From Typhlomys cinereus (lineage: Eukaryota; Chordata; Mammalia; Rodentia; Platacanthomyidae): 64,000 bases of DNA. Positions 47,535 to 58,054 of the stretch are shown piece by piece. Within the stretch, counting starts at the first letter, position 1; each line of letters begins with the position of its first letter. The position numbers were made by a program, and so were the translations under genes. Below the pieces are notes generated by a model. It was not told where the DNA came from. It saw only the letters and a program-made list of their open reading frames with translations, and ran no database searches. The DNA lies in the NCBI GenBank assembly GCA_023101885.1, contig JALPQD010000115.1, positions 1,371,953 to 1,435,952 on the forward strand, written 5' to 3'.

Positions 47535-47660
47535 TGTTACGGAAGTGGTCACAATAAGGAGAAAGGCATCAATGCCATAAATCTTGCAGACAAGGCTGAC
47601 CAACTGGCCAAGGACACAAGACTCAACTCCAGAATGACTGACTATTATTTCCCCATCCTA
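47535..47660 (+). pseudogene. Retroviral RNase H-like relic (ERV pol)
   Basis: In one plus-strand frame the text reads GHNKEKG followed by INAINLADKADQLAKD. This matches the C-terminal RNase H pattern of retroviral Pol: a GH..G turn, a spaced AD, then A.LA. The upstream part (before about 47545) is out of frame or stopped, and nothing downstream is recognisable as integrase. It is an inactive fragment. The similarity is short, so a chance match is possible. It lies close to the unassigned 47.7-48.1 kb stretch. Confidence 0.4.
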
Positions 47661-48159
47661 TGTAAGATACTGGCTAAAGATGGGACATGAGACAGATCCT
47701 TAACATCTAATCTACCATCTAAGAATCATTATTTAATTAAAACACAACTGAAAGATTCAATTCTTTAGTTTTGACTATGCATTGGACAGCAGGGTCACTT
47801 ACTAAGCCAGAGCACTCCAAGCCCAAGACTTTCTGGGGACACCAGACCAAGGAAAGTGCTTAAATCCCTCACCTGGACCCCAGAAAAACACTCAGCACTC
47901 CAGTGACGACAGCCCCACCCGCCTGTCATCTGACACCCCATGAGGGCATAAAGGACTGACAGGCAGAGAATTCCTGGCTATCACGCGGACTGTGCTGGAC
48001 CGGCCATTGCTCTCAGACCCGTGACCCACCAAGGCCTGACCACAGCAGCAGCTTCTTCCTGAAGCTGGTTTGGGTTCCTTGTTCTGTTGATACAAAATTT
48101 GTTTGCATCTCTGTCATATGCTTCTGAAATCACATGAAATTCTGTTGCACCTGCTTTAG

Positions 48160-48162
<3 letters not shown>
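47661..48162. other. Unassigned sequence
   Basis: A GC-richer part (47880-48060) hosts a 67-codon minus-strand frame without recognisable family. It may be more ERV-derived sequence, but I cannot support that. Confidence 0.35.
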
Positions 48163-48214
<52 letters not shown>

Positions 48215-48324
48215 GATAGATGAAGAGAGAGAGAGAGATCGATAGATAGACAGCAGATGGATGGTATATAATAAATAGATGGTAGATAGATGATAGATAC
48301 ATAGATGGTAGCTAGATGATGGAT

Positions 48325-48371
<47 letters not shown>

Positions 48372-48386
48372 GATAGATAGATAGAG
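48163..48386. repeat. Compound (TA)n and (GATA)n microsatellite
   Basis: TA repeat at 48163-48211, a short GA run at 48224-48238, then imperfect GATA/GATG arrays to 48386. The purest GATA stretch is at 48325-48370. Confidence 0.95.
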
Positions 48387-49883
48387 TCTACAATGTGTGT
48401 TCTGAAGAGTTAATAGTAGCAGCTAAGATTGGAATAAAAGAACCTGTGTTTGCCTTGGCCAGATTATCAGGAAAGCTGATGCTGAAAGTAATGTGTCTTC
48501 TGGATTTATTGTTACTGAATAAATTCCGACTCTGTAGAGAGCCGCACGCATGTTCATCTTTGTTTCTGACATAACATGCGCATGACACAGAAGATGGTGG
48601 AAATGACAGTTTTTTATTCCAATTTGGAGCTGAAGAAAATGGGATGATGTTCATCTCAAAAAGATGCTTCATTTTCCAAATAGAAAAGAGTCTTGAAGGT
48701 TTCATAGGGTGACAGGTCAAAGACTCCCCACAGCACAGTAGTCAGTTCCTGAGCCTGGCATGTTCTTTGTTTCCATGTGCATCCCTGTGATAGGTGTAAG
48801 GCGAGGAAGGGCCTTTCCTTTGGAGGTCAACTTAAAGCTCAGACTCCTGCTGAACACACTAATTTTTCATGTGAAAGAAAGACAGTCCGATAGTCCCGTG
48901 GCTAAAAGGGAGTGCCCTGGTGTCTTTCCTTAGACTTTAAATATCAACTGTGTCCCCCTGGGCTCTAGCTTATTCTCTTGGCATGGGACCAATGTTGCAT
49001 TCAGTTATTGCAACCCAGTCCATGGGGCCCGCAAAAGCTGAGCTATTCACCATGCATACATTTGGACCCAACATTTGCTAAGCTCAGCACAGGGAGAGTG
49101 AGGCCCGGAATGAAGGACATTTGCTTTGATGCGTTACTTTCTTTGTTGTAGTTGCATAACCTTTCTAGTGAGCATGAGCATTTGTCATAAAGCAAGGTAC
49201 CAGTTTTGTATTTAAAAAAAAAAAAACCCTCCCCCTTGTATTTCAAGACAGGAAGCTATGCCAAGCAACTTCCTTGTTTCCTTGCTCAACTTGAATGTCC
49301 TTCCCTTCAGGAACAGGGATTGCCATTTGAAAAGCTGGCGCTTCTGTGGATAAGACTCAGAACAAAGGGAGCTGGTAGCCATGGAAATCTCTGTCAGTCT
49401 GTCAGGTGCCTATCTAAAGAAGCCAGTTGTGCCCCTGGTTGGGGCCAAGAAATTGTTTCTATTTAGTATCTGCCAAAATTACAACCTTCAGCAAATACCA
49501 CACAACTCATTAAAAAATTCCTCATTTACTGCAACCGAAATGGAAGTAGCCCAAGAATCCGAAGAAAAGGAAAGCTAATGAGTCCTGCTCAAGCTTCTGG
49601 AAACTTCTTTTCCACTGCATGCTAATTTTCCTGGGCCGCAGCAAAGGCTTTTTGTTCCTGGACTTAGTCGTTAAATGTTGCAAAATCTACACAATCGAAG
49701 AAGGCACCGAAAGTCTTGAGATCCCCTGGGATCCGTGCGTGAGACCTGAACATGACGAGGATAGAAAGCAAGCCTTCGCGTGGACTCCTGCCTTGAGCCT
49801 CTGCCCTTTGGGCTGTGGATTGCTCAGCACCCAGCATTTCCACCAGAAATCCTCTCTGGCCATATAGGCAGCCAGGGGCAGCC
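48387..49883. other. Unassigned sequence, about 1.5 kb
   Basis: No recognisable repeat. Several overlapping ORFs of 60-110 codons occur (for example 48388-48720 minus, 49206-49466 plus), but none shows a protein family. This could be single-copy DNA. A functional exon cannot be excluded. Confidence 0.4.
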
Positions 49884-49884
49884 C

Positions 49885-50268
49885 CGACGCCATGGTTTGA
49901 ATCTGAGTTTGTCTCTCACAGGACGTGTGTTTGCATCCTTAGCGATAATGTTTGGGAAGGAAGGTCTCGGCACCTTCAGGAGGTAGAACCTTGCTGGAGG
50001 AAGGCAGGTCGCAGGGGGTACACCTTGAGGTTGGGTAGCCCACCTTGCTTCCACTAGCAGTCTGCTCTTGCCGCTTGCTCCCTCTGCCTCTGCAACGGCA
50101 GCAGCAACCTGAGCTGTCTCCACCTTCTGCTGTCTGCCAAGCCCTTCCTGCCATGGTGGGCTCTATTGCCCCTCCCAAACCGTAAGCCAAATAAATCTCT
50201 TCTTTCTCCCTTTAAGTTGTTTGTTATAAGTGTTGTCTCACAGCAGCAGAGAAGAGTAACTCTGAGGC
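49885..50268 (+). mobile_element. MaLR-like LTR
   Basis: CCATGGTTTGAATCTGAGTTTGTCTCTCACAGG start, GCCAAGCCCTTCCTGCCATGGTGGGCTC internally. CCGTAAGCCAAATAAATCTCTTC carries the poly(A) signal, and GTTGTTTGTTATAAGTGTTGTCTCACAGCAGCAGAGAAGAGTAAC ends it. It is GC-richer than other LTRs here, which makes spurious ORFs on both strands. Confidence 0.7.
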
Positions 50269-50278
50269 CCAGCATGGC

Positions 50279-50304
<26 letters not shown>
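50279..50304. repeat. Poly(A) run
   Basis: About 26 consecutive A residues directly after the LTR and CCCAGCATGGC. It may be the tail of a truncated SINE. Confidence 0.85.
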
Positions 50305-50309
<5 letters not shown>

Positions 50310-50955
50310 GTTCAGCTCAGCACCTCCCCTCACCCAACATAAATTACTAATTCCGGAGCATTGCAAGCGCACAGAAGCACACTCTCAGGGACCGACCATG
50401 TTTCATTGGAACCAGGAGGAAGATGGAGGTTTGTGAATTAAGAGTTTTCATGATTCAAGATGTTTCCTGACTTCAGATAATTAATAATGTTGGTTTTATT
50501 CCCTCCCCCAAATAAATGTGCTGATTCCAAGAACAGTAAATCTCCCCAAATCCAAGAGCAATCAGAACAAAAAAAGATTTCTAACACAAACCTTCTGCTC
50601 GCTTTCTGATTAAAAAGAAATTTTATTTTTTAGTGAAAGGGAAAAAAATCTACAATGAGGATTGTTTTTGCTAGAACTGCTTACTGATTCTCTTGCTGGA
50701 TCTCAAGACAAAGGGCTGCAAACAATTTTTCTTCATTTTGCACAATCAAAAGATTAAAAAAGAGGTTTTAGTTGGGTTTTCCATCCCCCGTCAAGTACCT
50801 AGGAGAAGTAATTTTAGAAGAGAAAGGATTGATTATGGGTCATGGTTTCACTATCGTCTGTTGAAGGTCAACTGGGTTTATCAGTTTGGATCTGGGAAAG
50901 TCAGAATATAATGAGCATGGGAGCATACATTAGAAATTGCATACTTCATGATGAC

Positions 50956-50959
<4 letters not shown>
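50305..50959. other. Unassigned sequence
   Basis: No gene or recognisable element. Confidence 0.4.

Positions 50960-50998
<39 letters not shown>
50960..50998. repeat. (GA)n microsatellite
   Basis: About 38 bp of pure GA repeat at the left edge of an LTR remnant. Confidence 0.95.
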
Positions 50999-51247
50999 CC
51001 CAAGAAAGGATATAGCTTTTAAGGACGTACCCTCAATGACCTACTGCCGCTAACTAGGTCCGACCTCTACAAGTTTCCAACATCTCACAATAATACCATC
51101 CACTTAGGAGCTCATCAAGAACTAAATCCACAGAGGAAGTCACAAACTCATGATCCCGTAATCTCTTGGTGATTGGATCTAACACCTAGGGACCAAGCCT
51201 TCACTGCATGCTCTTATGAGAGACATTTTGTATTCAAAGCATAGCAA
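50999..51247 (-). mobile_element. MaLR-like LTR remnant
   Basis: Reverse pattern: CTACTGCCGCTAACTAGGTCCGACCTCTACAAGTTTCCAACATCTCACAATAATACC, then GATCCCGTAATCTCTTGGTGATTGG, CTAGGGACCAAGCCTTCACTGCATG, and GAGACATTTTGTATTCAAAGCATAGCA. It is typical of MST/MLT-type LTRs in rodents. Confidence 0.55.
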
Positions 51248-51540
51248 AGTAAGAGTAAACTTAGTTGAACTTGCAGATTACAAATTCAAGTTATATACCA
51301 AAAATGCTTATAAAATTTGTGTCACAAACCAAAAGGCTGAAAGATAATTTGGTTAATGGCTTTTTCAATTTTTTTCTCAAGTGCTATGAAATTCCTCCCC
51401 TACCTTCTTCAGCCTAGATTTCAAAATCTAGGATATTTGCCCAAATACATGTAATACACTTAGACTACATTTCCCCCAGTACTTATCCCAATCCCACAAA
51501 AACCTTTTAGAAAGAAAGAAAAAAGAGAAGGAAAAAGAGA
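51248..51540. other. Unassigned AT-rich sequence
   Basis: Nothing recognised before the GGAA array. Confidence 0.35.
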
Positions 51541-51692
51541 GGAAGGAAGGAAGGAAGGAAGGAAGGAAGGAAGGAAGGAAGGAAGGAAGGAAGGAAGGAA
51601 GGAAGGAAGGAAGGAAGGAAGGAAGGAAGGAAGGAAGGAAAGGAGGGAGGGAGGGAGGCAGGGAGGGAGGCAGGGAGGGAGGCAGGGAGGGA
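51541..51692 (+). repeat. (GGAA)n array grading into GGGAGGCA repeats
   Basis: About 100 bp of pure GGAA (51541-51640), then GGGA and (GGCAGGGAGGGA)n-like units to 51692. It gives long FLPS frames on the minus strand that are low-complexity, not genes. Confidence 0.98.
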
Positions 51693-51757
51693 GGGGGAAA
51701 ACCCACACAGGAGCAAATGCACTTACTCACCCAACACCCAAACATGACAATTTTTCT

Positions 51758-52731
51758 TTTTTTTTAATTTCCACTCATACAAACTTAACAGGTACACTGG
51801 TCCCCTCTCCTCTCCCTTCCCCCCTCCCTCCTTCCCCACCCCCCAGTGCCTCCCCCTCCCATCCCCGGAGCATCCTTTAATGTGCATGCCAAACTTTCCT
51901 CTGGGGCCTCTCTGATGAGGTGCGAGGACCCAGGGGCATTTCCCAGAACACTTTCCTGTGTTCCCCTTAAGCTTAGGAACACTACTGTGACTGTCAGTCC
52001 CTAGCCTCCAAGGATCCTAGTGCCTTTAGTCCATGCTAGACTTTGTGGGGTCAATAATGTGTTGGACATTGCGCAGGGCATGCAAAATCCTACTATGATT
52101 GCCTCAGCCCCAACCTGTGTGGAGCATCTTGCATGTCATGACTCCTCCCATCCTTGTGCTCTTACAATCTTGCCGCTCCCTCTTCTGCAAATTTCCCTGA
52201 GCTTTAGGATGGGGAGAGATTAGGCTGGCCTAGTTCCAGGTGGTTGATATAGAGTCTCTGATGTTCTGGATTATGGTGTGTTGATTTTTTTTTTCAGTTT
52301 TGCTGCTCCTGCAATGCCCTTGGCTCCATCCTGATGGGTATTGGATGTCACCCCCTGGCCAGAGATAAAAACTTGTTAAATTAGAGTCTTGCTATAAGAG
52401 TATATTCAAAGGTAGATGTAATAAAAGTAGGAGACTGCGGTGAGGGAGGGGTCAATCACCCATTTGCAAAATGGTTACTTTCTATCTGCAGACTATATGC
52501 CCTCCCCTTCTGGTGAGATCATACCCTATCAGCTGTAAATGATCAGGAAGGAACGTCTGTGAACTTAACCAGGTGTCACATTACTTACTTGCAGTCCTTG
52601 ATGGTGGTCTATTTTCTCTGCTGTAACATGGTCCCCTCTCTCCTTGTTTCTGGTGGGGCCCTCTTTCCCCATCCCTCCTGTTTATAATCTTTGCAATTAC
52701 TGTAGGTATTACAGAAATTTATTCTTGAGCG
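51758..52731 (-). mobile_element. LINE-1 3' end insertion, 974 bp, with 20-bp target duplication
   Basis: Plus strand begins with a T-rich tail and CCACTCATACAAACTTAACAGG, a pyrimidine-rich block, and GGAGCATCCTTTAATGTGCATGCC. It passes CTTACAATCTTGCCGCTCCC and TTGGCTCCATCCTGATGGG. The duplication CCAAACATGACAATTTTTCT is exact at 51738-51757 and 52732-52751. No open ORF2. Nearly identical segments occur at 38378-38841, so the subfamily is young. Confidence 0.93.
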
Positions 52732-52751
52732 CCAAACATGACAATTTTTCT

Positions 52752-52949
52752 AGAGACATCTTTAGACATTTTTCCTTACCTACCTTTGCTGCTGCTGCTG
52801 CTGTATACTATCTTGTTATGAAAATGTGCATCCTGCACATTTGGAACCTGACACCCAGTGTCACCACAATATTAACGGAGAACCTTTGGGGAGGTGAAGT
52901 ATTATAGAGGCCTTGAATCTGTCTTCCTCTGAGAAGTGTGGCCTTTTGT
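52752..52949. other. Unassigned sequence
   Basis: Short stretch with GCTGCTGCTGCTGCTG (52789-52804). Nothing else. Confidence 0.35.
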
Positions 52950-53402
52950 TCTGGTAACTGGATGTCTCAGTTACTCTGCGTGTTGCTGATAAATTCACCA
53001 CAAAACAGCTTCGGGAAACACAGAGTTTTATTGTGCCTTAGGATTGTCTGGTTACATTCATTAGTCCAACTTGGCAAGAGAACTCACACCAACACCAGGG
53101 GCCGAGAGACCTGGTCATATCATATCCACAGGACTGCTGAGAGAGGAACCAACTTCCCTGGCCCCATGGCATATCTGTCCAGGTATGCTGAAGCATGCCA
53201 CCTTACTTTGTCAGTTTCCTCCATTTTATCTACTTCCCAGAGAATGGTCCTACACAGTATGGGCTGGGTCTCCTCCCACCAATTAGACAATCTCCTCCTG
53301 CAGGCTTGCTCAGGGTTTAGCTCCACTACTAATTCTTTACAAATGTGCCCAGAGCTTGAGCCTTCAATTGTCAAATTGACATCTGTTGCTGGCAGGTGAA
53401 TC
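52950..53402 (-). mobile_element. ERVL/MaLR-like LTR
   Basis: In reverse: ACACAGAGTTTTATTGTGCC (poly(A) side), GGCAAGAGAACTCACACCAACACCAGGGGCCGAG, CCACCAATTAGACAATCTCCTCCTGCAGGC, CAAATGTGCCCAGAGCTTGAGCCTTCAATTGTCAAATTGACATC. A 153-codon frame across it is an artefact of the LTR. Confidence 0.7.
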
Positions 53403-53757
53403 AACTCACATGTCATCCTGCTGGGCCTCGACTCTGAGGCAGGCCTGGTCCATCTTTGCTCTCAGCCCTACACATCTCCTTGCTCATTCATAGGACATAG
53501 TCCTGCCTCCAAATCTGTGACTTCTGCTTTGACTGAATCTGAACCCCAACATCTCTCTGTAGGTGTGAGTTCAAATACCATTTCTCAGGCCCCTTAGAAA
53601 CTATTCTCGACTGATTTTTGTAACATCTCAGTTAGTGGATCTGCAACCAAAGAACCTTCAGGTGACTCTTGAGCAAATTACTGCTGCTGCTATATCTCTC
53701 AAACTGCCTCCCCTTGGCCACCCAAACCTGCAGCAACTTTGGTAACAACTTCTGTCT
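53403..53757. other. Unassigned sequence
   Basis: No supported gene or element. Confidence 0.4.
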
Positions 53758-53759
53758 TA

Positions 53760-54397
53760 ACATTGCATTTTGGTGTCAACTTGACAGTTGCAGACTGTTT
53801 GGGGGCAGCTGTGGAAGGTTAATGGTTGGAAGGGCCCCTGATCGAGTCTGCAGGTACTTGATTGATTGCTGTGGAGAACCCAGCCCACAGTGGGTGGTAC
53901 TTTCCAGTGGACCAGATAATAGGAGGTGCAAGGAGGAGGGACTTGCTCTCCCTTAACCAGTGTGGACTTGCTGTGCAGACCACTCTGCGTACTTCGTTCG
54001 CTTTTAGAGCGTCGTGGCCTTCTTTGTTGCTGCTGTAGCTGCCTCCGTCCTTGGCTAACTTGGAGCTTCACCTTTTCCACCACGTTGTTGCTGTTCCTGC
54101 TACCTTTGGAGCCTGGTCTCTAGGCCTTGCTGCTGTTTGCTGTTCATTGCTGACATCAGAGCCCAGCTGTTGCACCAACTTTGGAACCCAGCATCTTTGA
54201 CCCTCCAGAGAAATAAAGGCTTGAGACCTTCTCAGGATCTTTTGGCTTTATGGAACATTCCAGTTAAGAACAAGGTGGCTGTGGACAGCTATTTTGAAGG
54301 ACACTATTTTTATTGTGAGTTATTTTAATAAACTTATTTATATATGTATTACATTCTATAGATTCTATTTCTTCAGAGAATCCTGACTAATACACTC
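53760..54397 (+). mobile_element. Long ERVL/MLT2-like LTR, about 640 bp
   Basis: GCATTTTGGTGTCAACTTGACAGTTGCAGACTG at the start. CTTTGACCCTCCAGAGAAATAAAGG carries an internal poly(A)-like signal. TTTAATAAACTTATTTATATATG and TTCTTCAGAGAATCCTGACTAATACACT end it. The terminal GAATCCTGACTAATACA pattern is typical of ERVL-type LTRs. Confidence 0.7.
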
Positions 54398-54584
54398 CGC
54401 CTTCTGTCCCTCTCTCTCCCCTGCCCAACGAGATGCTGTTTTTCTGGTTCTGCTGAGCCTCCACTTCTCTACACTAGGAAAATGCTTCAAATAAAAAGGC
54501 AGCATTCCAGAGGACCTCATTTTCTCTGCTTCCTTCTCACAAGAACCATAGCCAGTGACATCTATCGTGCAGAGCCTGTGAAAA
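54398..54584. other. Unassigned spacer
   Basis: Nothing recognised. Confidence 0.3.
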
Positions 54585-54587
54585 GTA

Positions 54588-54875
54588 GTCCAAAGGCTGG
54601 AGAGATGGCTCAGGGCTTAAGCCTCTGCCTTGCAAGCAAGCAGAAGGTTCTGAGCTCAGATCCTGGATTCCATGTAAAAACACCGAGCAGAAATGAAGGG
54701 GCCTACCCTTCTGATCCTGGGAGGTAGAGCCTAGGAAACTCCAAAGCAAAGCAAATGGGAGGTAGAAGCAATAAAGGGTAATTCCTGAAGTCAACCTTGG
54801 GCCTCCACAGACACACACAGTGCCCTCTATCACATACAAACATAGTCACATGTACAGATACACTGCAAAAAATAA
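54588..54875 (+). mobile_element. Dip-like SINE
   Basis: CAAAGGCTGGAGAGATGGCTCAGGGCTTAAGCC head, TTCTGAGCTCAGATCCTGG B-box region. GGAGGTAGAAGCAATAAAGGGTAATTCCTGAAGTCAACCTTGGGCCTCCACAG forms the body. The CA tract is short, and the tail is A-rich (AAAAAATAAAAAA). It directly precedes a second copy in tandem. Confidence 0.88.
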
Positions 54876-54888
54876 AAAAGACATACAT

Positions 54889-55097
54889 GGGCTGGAGAGG
54901 TGGCTCAGGGGCTAAGCCTCTGCCTTGCAGGCGGAAGGTCCTGAGTTTGAATCCTAGACCCCATGTATAGACGCCGGGCGGAAGCAGGGGACAGCCTGCA
55001 TTTCCAGTCCTGGTAGGGCGGAGCCTGTGAATCTTGGGGCAGAGTAAATAAGGAGGAGGTGGAGGCGTCCATGGTAGTTCTGGAATTCACCCATGGT

Positions 55098-55148
<51 letters not shown>

Positions 55149-55189
55149 ACACGCATGCACACACAATTGAATAAATAAAAAAAATTTTT
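54889..55189 (+). mobile_element. Dip-like SINE with (CA)n and target duplication
   Basis: GGGCTGGAGAGGTGGCTCAGG head, AAGGTCCTGAGTTTGAATCC B-box, GGTAGGGCGGAGCCTGTGAATC body, CA tract 55085-55144, tail AATTGAATAAATAAAAAAAATTTTT. The 13-bp duplication AAAAGACATACAT occurs at 54876-54888 and 55190-55202. Insertion therefore occurred within or at the tail of the preceding SINE. Confidence 0.92.
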
Positions 55190-55202
55190 AAAAGACATAC
55201 AT

Positions 55203-55480
55203 ACAAAAATAAAACATGTATATGCACAAATTAAAAAAATTTGGTGCAAGTCTTTTAGCCAGTTCTATAGCAGTTAGTGGCCAAAAAATTAACACGCGAC
55301 TCTATCTGGACCAGAGCTGAGAGTCCTGTGTGCTTTTTGACACTTTGGATAATATTCATGATTGCAATGATCATGCAGAACCCTAAGGCAAAGGCATCAG
55401 TAACCAGCGTGAAGCTGGAAAGAGACCGGGTTTCTCTCCCTCTCCCCTCCCCTTTCACTGCACAGCTGTTACGCAAGCTC
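55203..55480. other. Unassigned, possibly single-copy sequence
   Basis: No known element. It leads into the 55480-55700 candidate conserved stretch. Confidence 0.35.
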
Positions 55481-55700
55481 TCCGACCTCCGTTTGAGAAA
55501 CAACATGCAAAGCCCATGATTGCTGATGCCTCTTTTAGCTCCAGCACATTAGGATGCTTCTATTCCCATTAGGTAATTGGATTAACGAGATGGACTACTT
55601 CAAGAATCAAATCAGCAGTTCCTTGGGAAGAGCGAGTTATTTCTGAAGCTCTCTGTTCACTAAAGAAGCTCATCAAGCCTCCAACCTCTTCTCCATCTTC
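55480..55700. promoter_or_regulatory. Candidate non-coding regulatory element with homeodomain-like sites
   Basis: The stretch is free of recognisable repeats. It contains CATTAGG, CCCATTAGGTAATTGGATTAACG, which clusters TAATTG and ATTA motifs, and AGAATCAAATCAGCAG. No coding frame is supported. Regulatory function is only an inference from motif clustering and lack of repeats. Confidence 0.25.
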
Positions 55701-56136
55701 TCTGAAGCCTGAATGATGTGGAGGGGGGGAAGGAGCCAGAGGGAGATAGGGGTGAAGCTAGAGCAATGTGGGGAAGCCCCGTGGAGCAGGGAGGCCAAGT
55801 GATACCTCTGAGCTCCTTACTTGAAGTGAGGACTTGTCACGTGGGAGCCTGTTTTCACTTCCAGGACCAGTCTGTGGGGATGCTGCCCACAGTGGCACGA
55901 TGACTAAGTGGCACGATGCACACATTTGGGGGTAAAATGTGGGAGATTTTCTCCCCGACTGATATGTAACTATGCACTGATGTCCCTTAGAGGGCAACTC
56001 ATACAGTAAAGTTTAAATGTTTTCCTCTCTGCATTACTTCTGCGCTCCCCTTGGACTAACATCCCGCATGGATGGGAGCAAAATTGATGGTCAGCTGCAC
56101 CCCCAAAGGAAAACTTCACTGTCTGATCCTTCCTTA
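55701..56136. other. Unassigned sequence
   Basis: GC-moderate, no supported gene. The 55758-55997 minus-strand frame shows no family. Confidence 0.4.
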
Positions 56137-56151
56137 GGAAGTAATATGATT

Positions 56152-56384
56152 TGGGGGACTGGAGAGATGGCTCAGGGTTTAAACCTCTGCCTTACAAAGC
56201 AGAAGGACCCCAGCTAAAAATACCAGGCAAAAATGGAGGCGGCCTGCACTTCCAACCTGGAAGGCAGAGCTTGGAAAGTCGCAGAGCAAAGCAAAAAAAG
56301 AGGTAGAGCAATCCAGAATGATTCCAAAAGTCACCCTTGGATCTCCACAGGCACACACAGTGCCCTCTCATGCACACACACACA

Positions 56385-56425
<41 letters not shown>
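56152..56425 (+). mobile_element. Dip-like SINE with (CA)n and target duplication
   Basis: TGGGGGACTGGAGAGATGGCTCAGGG head, GGAGGCGGCCTGCACTTCC body, ATCCAGAATGATTCC and GGATCTCCACAGGC, then CA at 56376-56420. The 15-bp duplication GGAAGTAATATGATT occurs at 56137-56151 and 56426-56440. The A-rich tail is absent, so the CA tract sits at the very end. Confidence 0.92.
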
Positions 56426-56440
56426 GGAAGTAATATGATT

Positions 56441-56714
56441 CTTCACTTTAAACCCCAAAAGAATCTCTGGGAAGAATGATCATGGTGCTGTCTCAAGAAG
56501 AGGCTTTAGCATGCAAAGGGACAACATCGCAAATGTGGTCTCGATCTCTCCAGTTACCAACCTAAAGTCTTCTCAGAAATGACAGAGGTGACAGTTCAGC
56601 TCCCACCAAAGGGTTCTCAGAACTGTAGAGAGAGAGGCGAGGCTTCAGCTCCAAGTGGGATCTGGAGCCACAGTTGGGAGTCAGCCCAGAGGGCAGTGGC
56701 TGAGAACTAAGAAC
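56441..56714. other. Unassigned sequence
   Basis: Nothing recognised. Confidence 0.35.
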
Positions 56715-56727
56715 CAAATAGCTGAGC

Positions 56728-57528
56728 CAAGATAGATGGTAACCATCCTGCAAATGAGAGACCAACCCCCCTCACCACGGTCTCCTACTCTTATTCCATC
56801 TACCTTTGAATCTACTCTTATGGTAAGACTCTAGTTTAACAGTCTTTTATCTCTGGCTAGAGGTGACCTCCAATACCAATCAGGATGGAGCCAAGGGCAG
56901 TGCAGGAACAGCAAAACTGAAAACAACAACAAACCATAATTCAGAACATCAGAGACCCTACATTAATCACCTGGAACCAGGCTAGTCAAATCTCTCCCCA
57001 TCCTAAAGCTCAGGGAAATTTGCGGAAGATGGGGCAATAAGTTTGTAAGATCCCAAAGATAGGGAGAAGCAATGACATGCAAGATACTCCACACAAGTTA
57101 AGGCCAAAGTAACCATAATAGGACTTTCCGTGACCTGCGCAATGACTGACATATCAATGAGCCCCCAAAGTCTACCATGGATCACAGGCACTAGGATCCT
57201 TAGAGGCAAGGGATTAACAGTCACAATAGTGTTCCCATTCTAAAGGGGAGTCCAAGAAATGGCTCTGGGCAATACTACTGAGTCCTTACACCTCATTAGA
57301 GTGGAGGACCCAGAGGAAAGTTTGACATTCACACTAAAGGTTGCTACAGGGATTGGGGGGGGGGAGAGGGGAGCACTGGGAGAAAGGGAGGGAGGGGAAT
57401 GAAAGGAAGGGGAAGAGGGGGGAGGGAACAAAGGAGTCCAGGGAGGGTTGGAGGGAGGGAGGGGACCGGAGTACCTATTAAGTTTGTGTGAGTGGAAAAA
57501 ATAATAATAATAAAAAAATTTAAAAAAA
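56728..57528 (+). mobile_element. LINE-1 3' end insertion, 801 bp, with 13-bp target duplication
   Basis: Runs from GATGGTAACCATCC-type sequence through CTCTGGCTAGAGGTGACCTCC, CAGGATGGAGCCAAGGGCAGTGCAGGAACAGC and TAAAGCTCAGGGAAATTTGCGGAAGATGGGGC. A G-rich tract lies at 57352-57470, and (AAT)n/A-rich sequence at 57500-57528. The duplication CAAATAGCTGAGC occurs at 56715-56727 and 57529-57541. It is the reverse-strand counterpart of 51758-52731. Confidence 0.93.
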
Positions 57529-57541
57529 CAAATAGCTGAGC

Positions 57542-57734
57542 TATGTGGCCCCTAGACAAAGCAAGGTCAGAAAAGGGGAACTGTCCTTTGCAAGGCCCAA
57601 CTAACTGCATGGGCTAGACTGTGAACCTGAGCAGAGGCCACAACAGGGCAGAAGACAGTCGGCTCGGTGGGGACTCCATTGGCAAGAAGAAGCAGCTACA
57701 GTCTGTCAAGCAACATTAAGACTTCTCCCCACTT
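57542..57734. other. Short unassigned spacer
   Basis: Nothing recognised. Confidence 0.3.
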
Positions 57735-57747
57735 GAAAATGGAAGCT

Positions 57748-57959
57748 CATGGGGCTGGAGAGGTGGTTCAGGGGTTAAGCTCCTGCCTTCCAGGCAGAAG
57801 GTCCTGAGTTCATATCCTAGATCCCACTTATAGACGCCAGGCGAAAGCGGGGGCGGCCTGTGTTTCTGGTCCTGGTAGGGTGGAGCCTGTGAATCCCAGG
57901 GCAGAGTAAACAAGGAGGAGGTAGAGGCGTCCATGGTGGTTCCTGAATTCACCCATGGT

Positions 57960-58011
<52 letters not shown>

Positions 58012-58040
58012 GCACAATTGAATAAATAAAAAAAGAAAAA
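57748..58040 (+). mobile_element. Dip-like SINE with (CA)n and target duplication
   Basis: GGGGCTGGAGAGGTGGTTCAGGGG head, GAAGGTCCTGAGTTCATATCC B-box, GGGGGCGGCCTGTGTTTCTGG body, CA tract 57963-58009, tail AATTGAATAAATAAAAAAAG. The 13-bp duplication GAAAATGGAAGCT occurs at 57735-57747 and 58041-58053. Very close to the 17250 and 54889 copies. Confidence 0.93.
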
Positions 58041-58054
58041 GAAAATGGAAGCTT

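Noticed and set aside
51428..51745. Minus-strand frames of 71-105 codons rich in FLPS repeats.
   Set aside because: They are the translation of the GGAA microsatellite.
52938..53399. 153-codon plus-strand frame, the longest in the window.
   Set aside because: It lies entirely within a reverse-oriented ERVL/MaLR-like LTR, and its sequence parallels three other LTR copies.
54889..55189. tRNA gene candidate from the A-box and B-box-like motifs.
   Set aside because: These motifs belong to the tRNA-derived head of a SINE. No cloverleaf with anticodon arm can be drawn.
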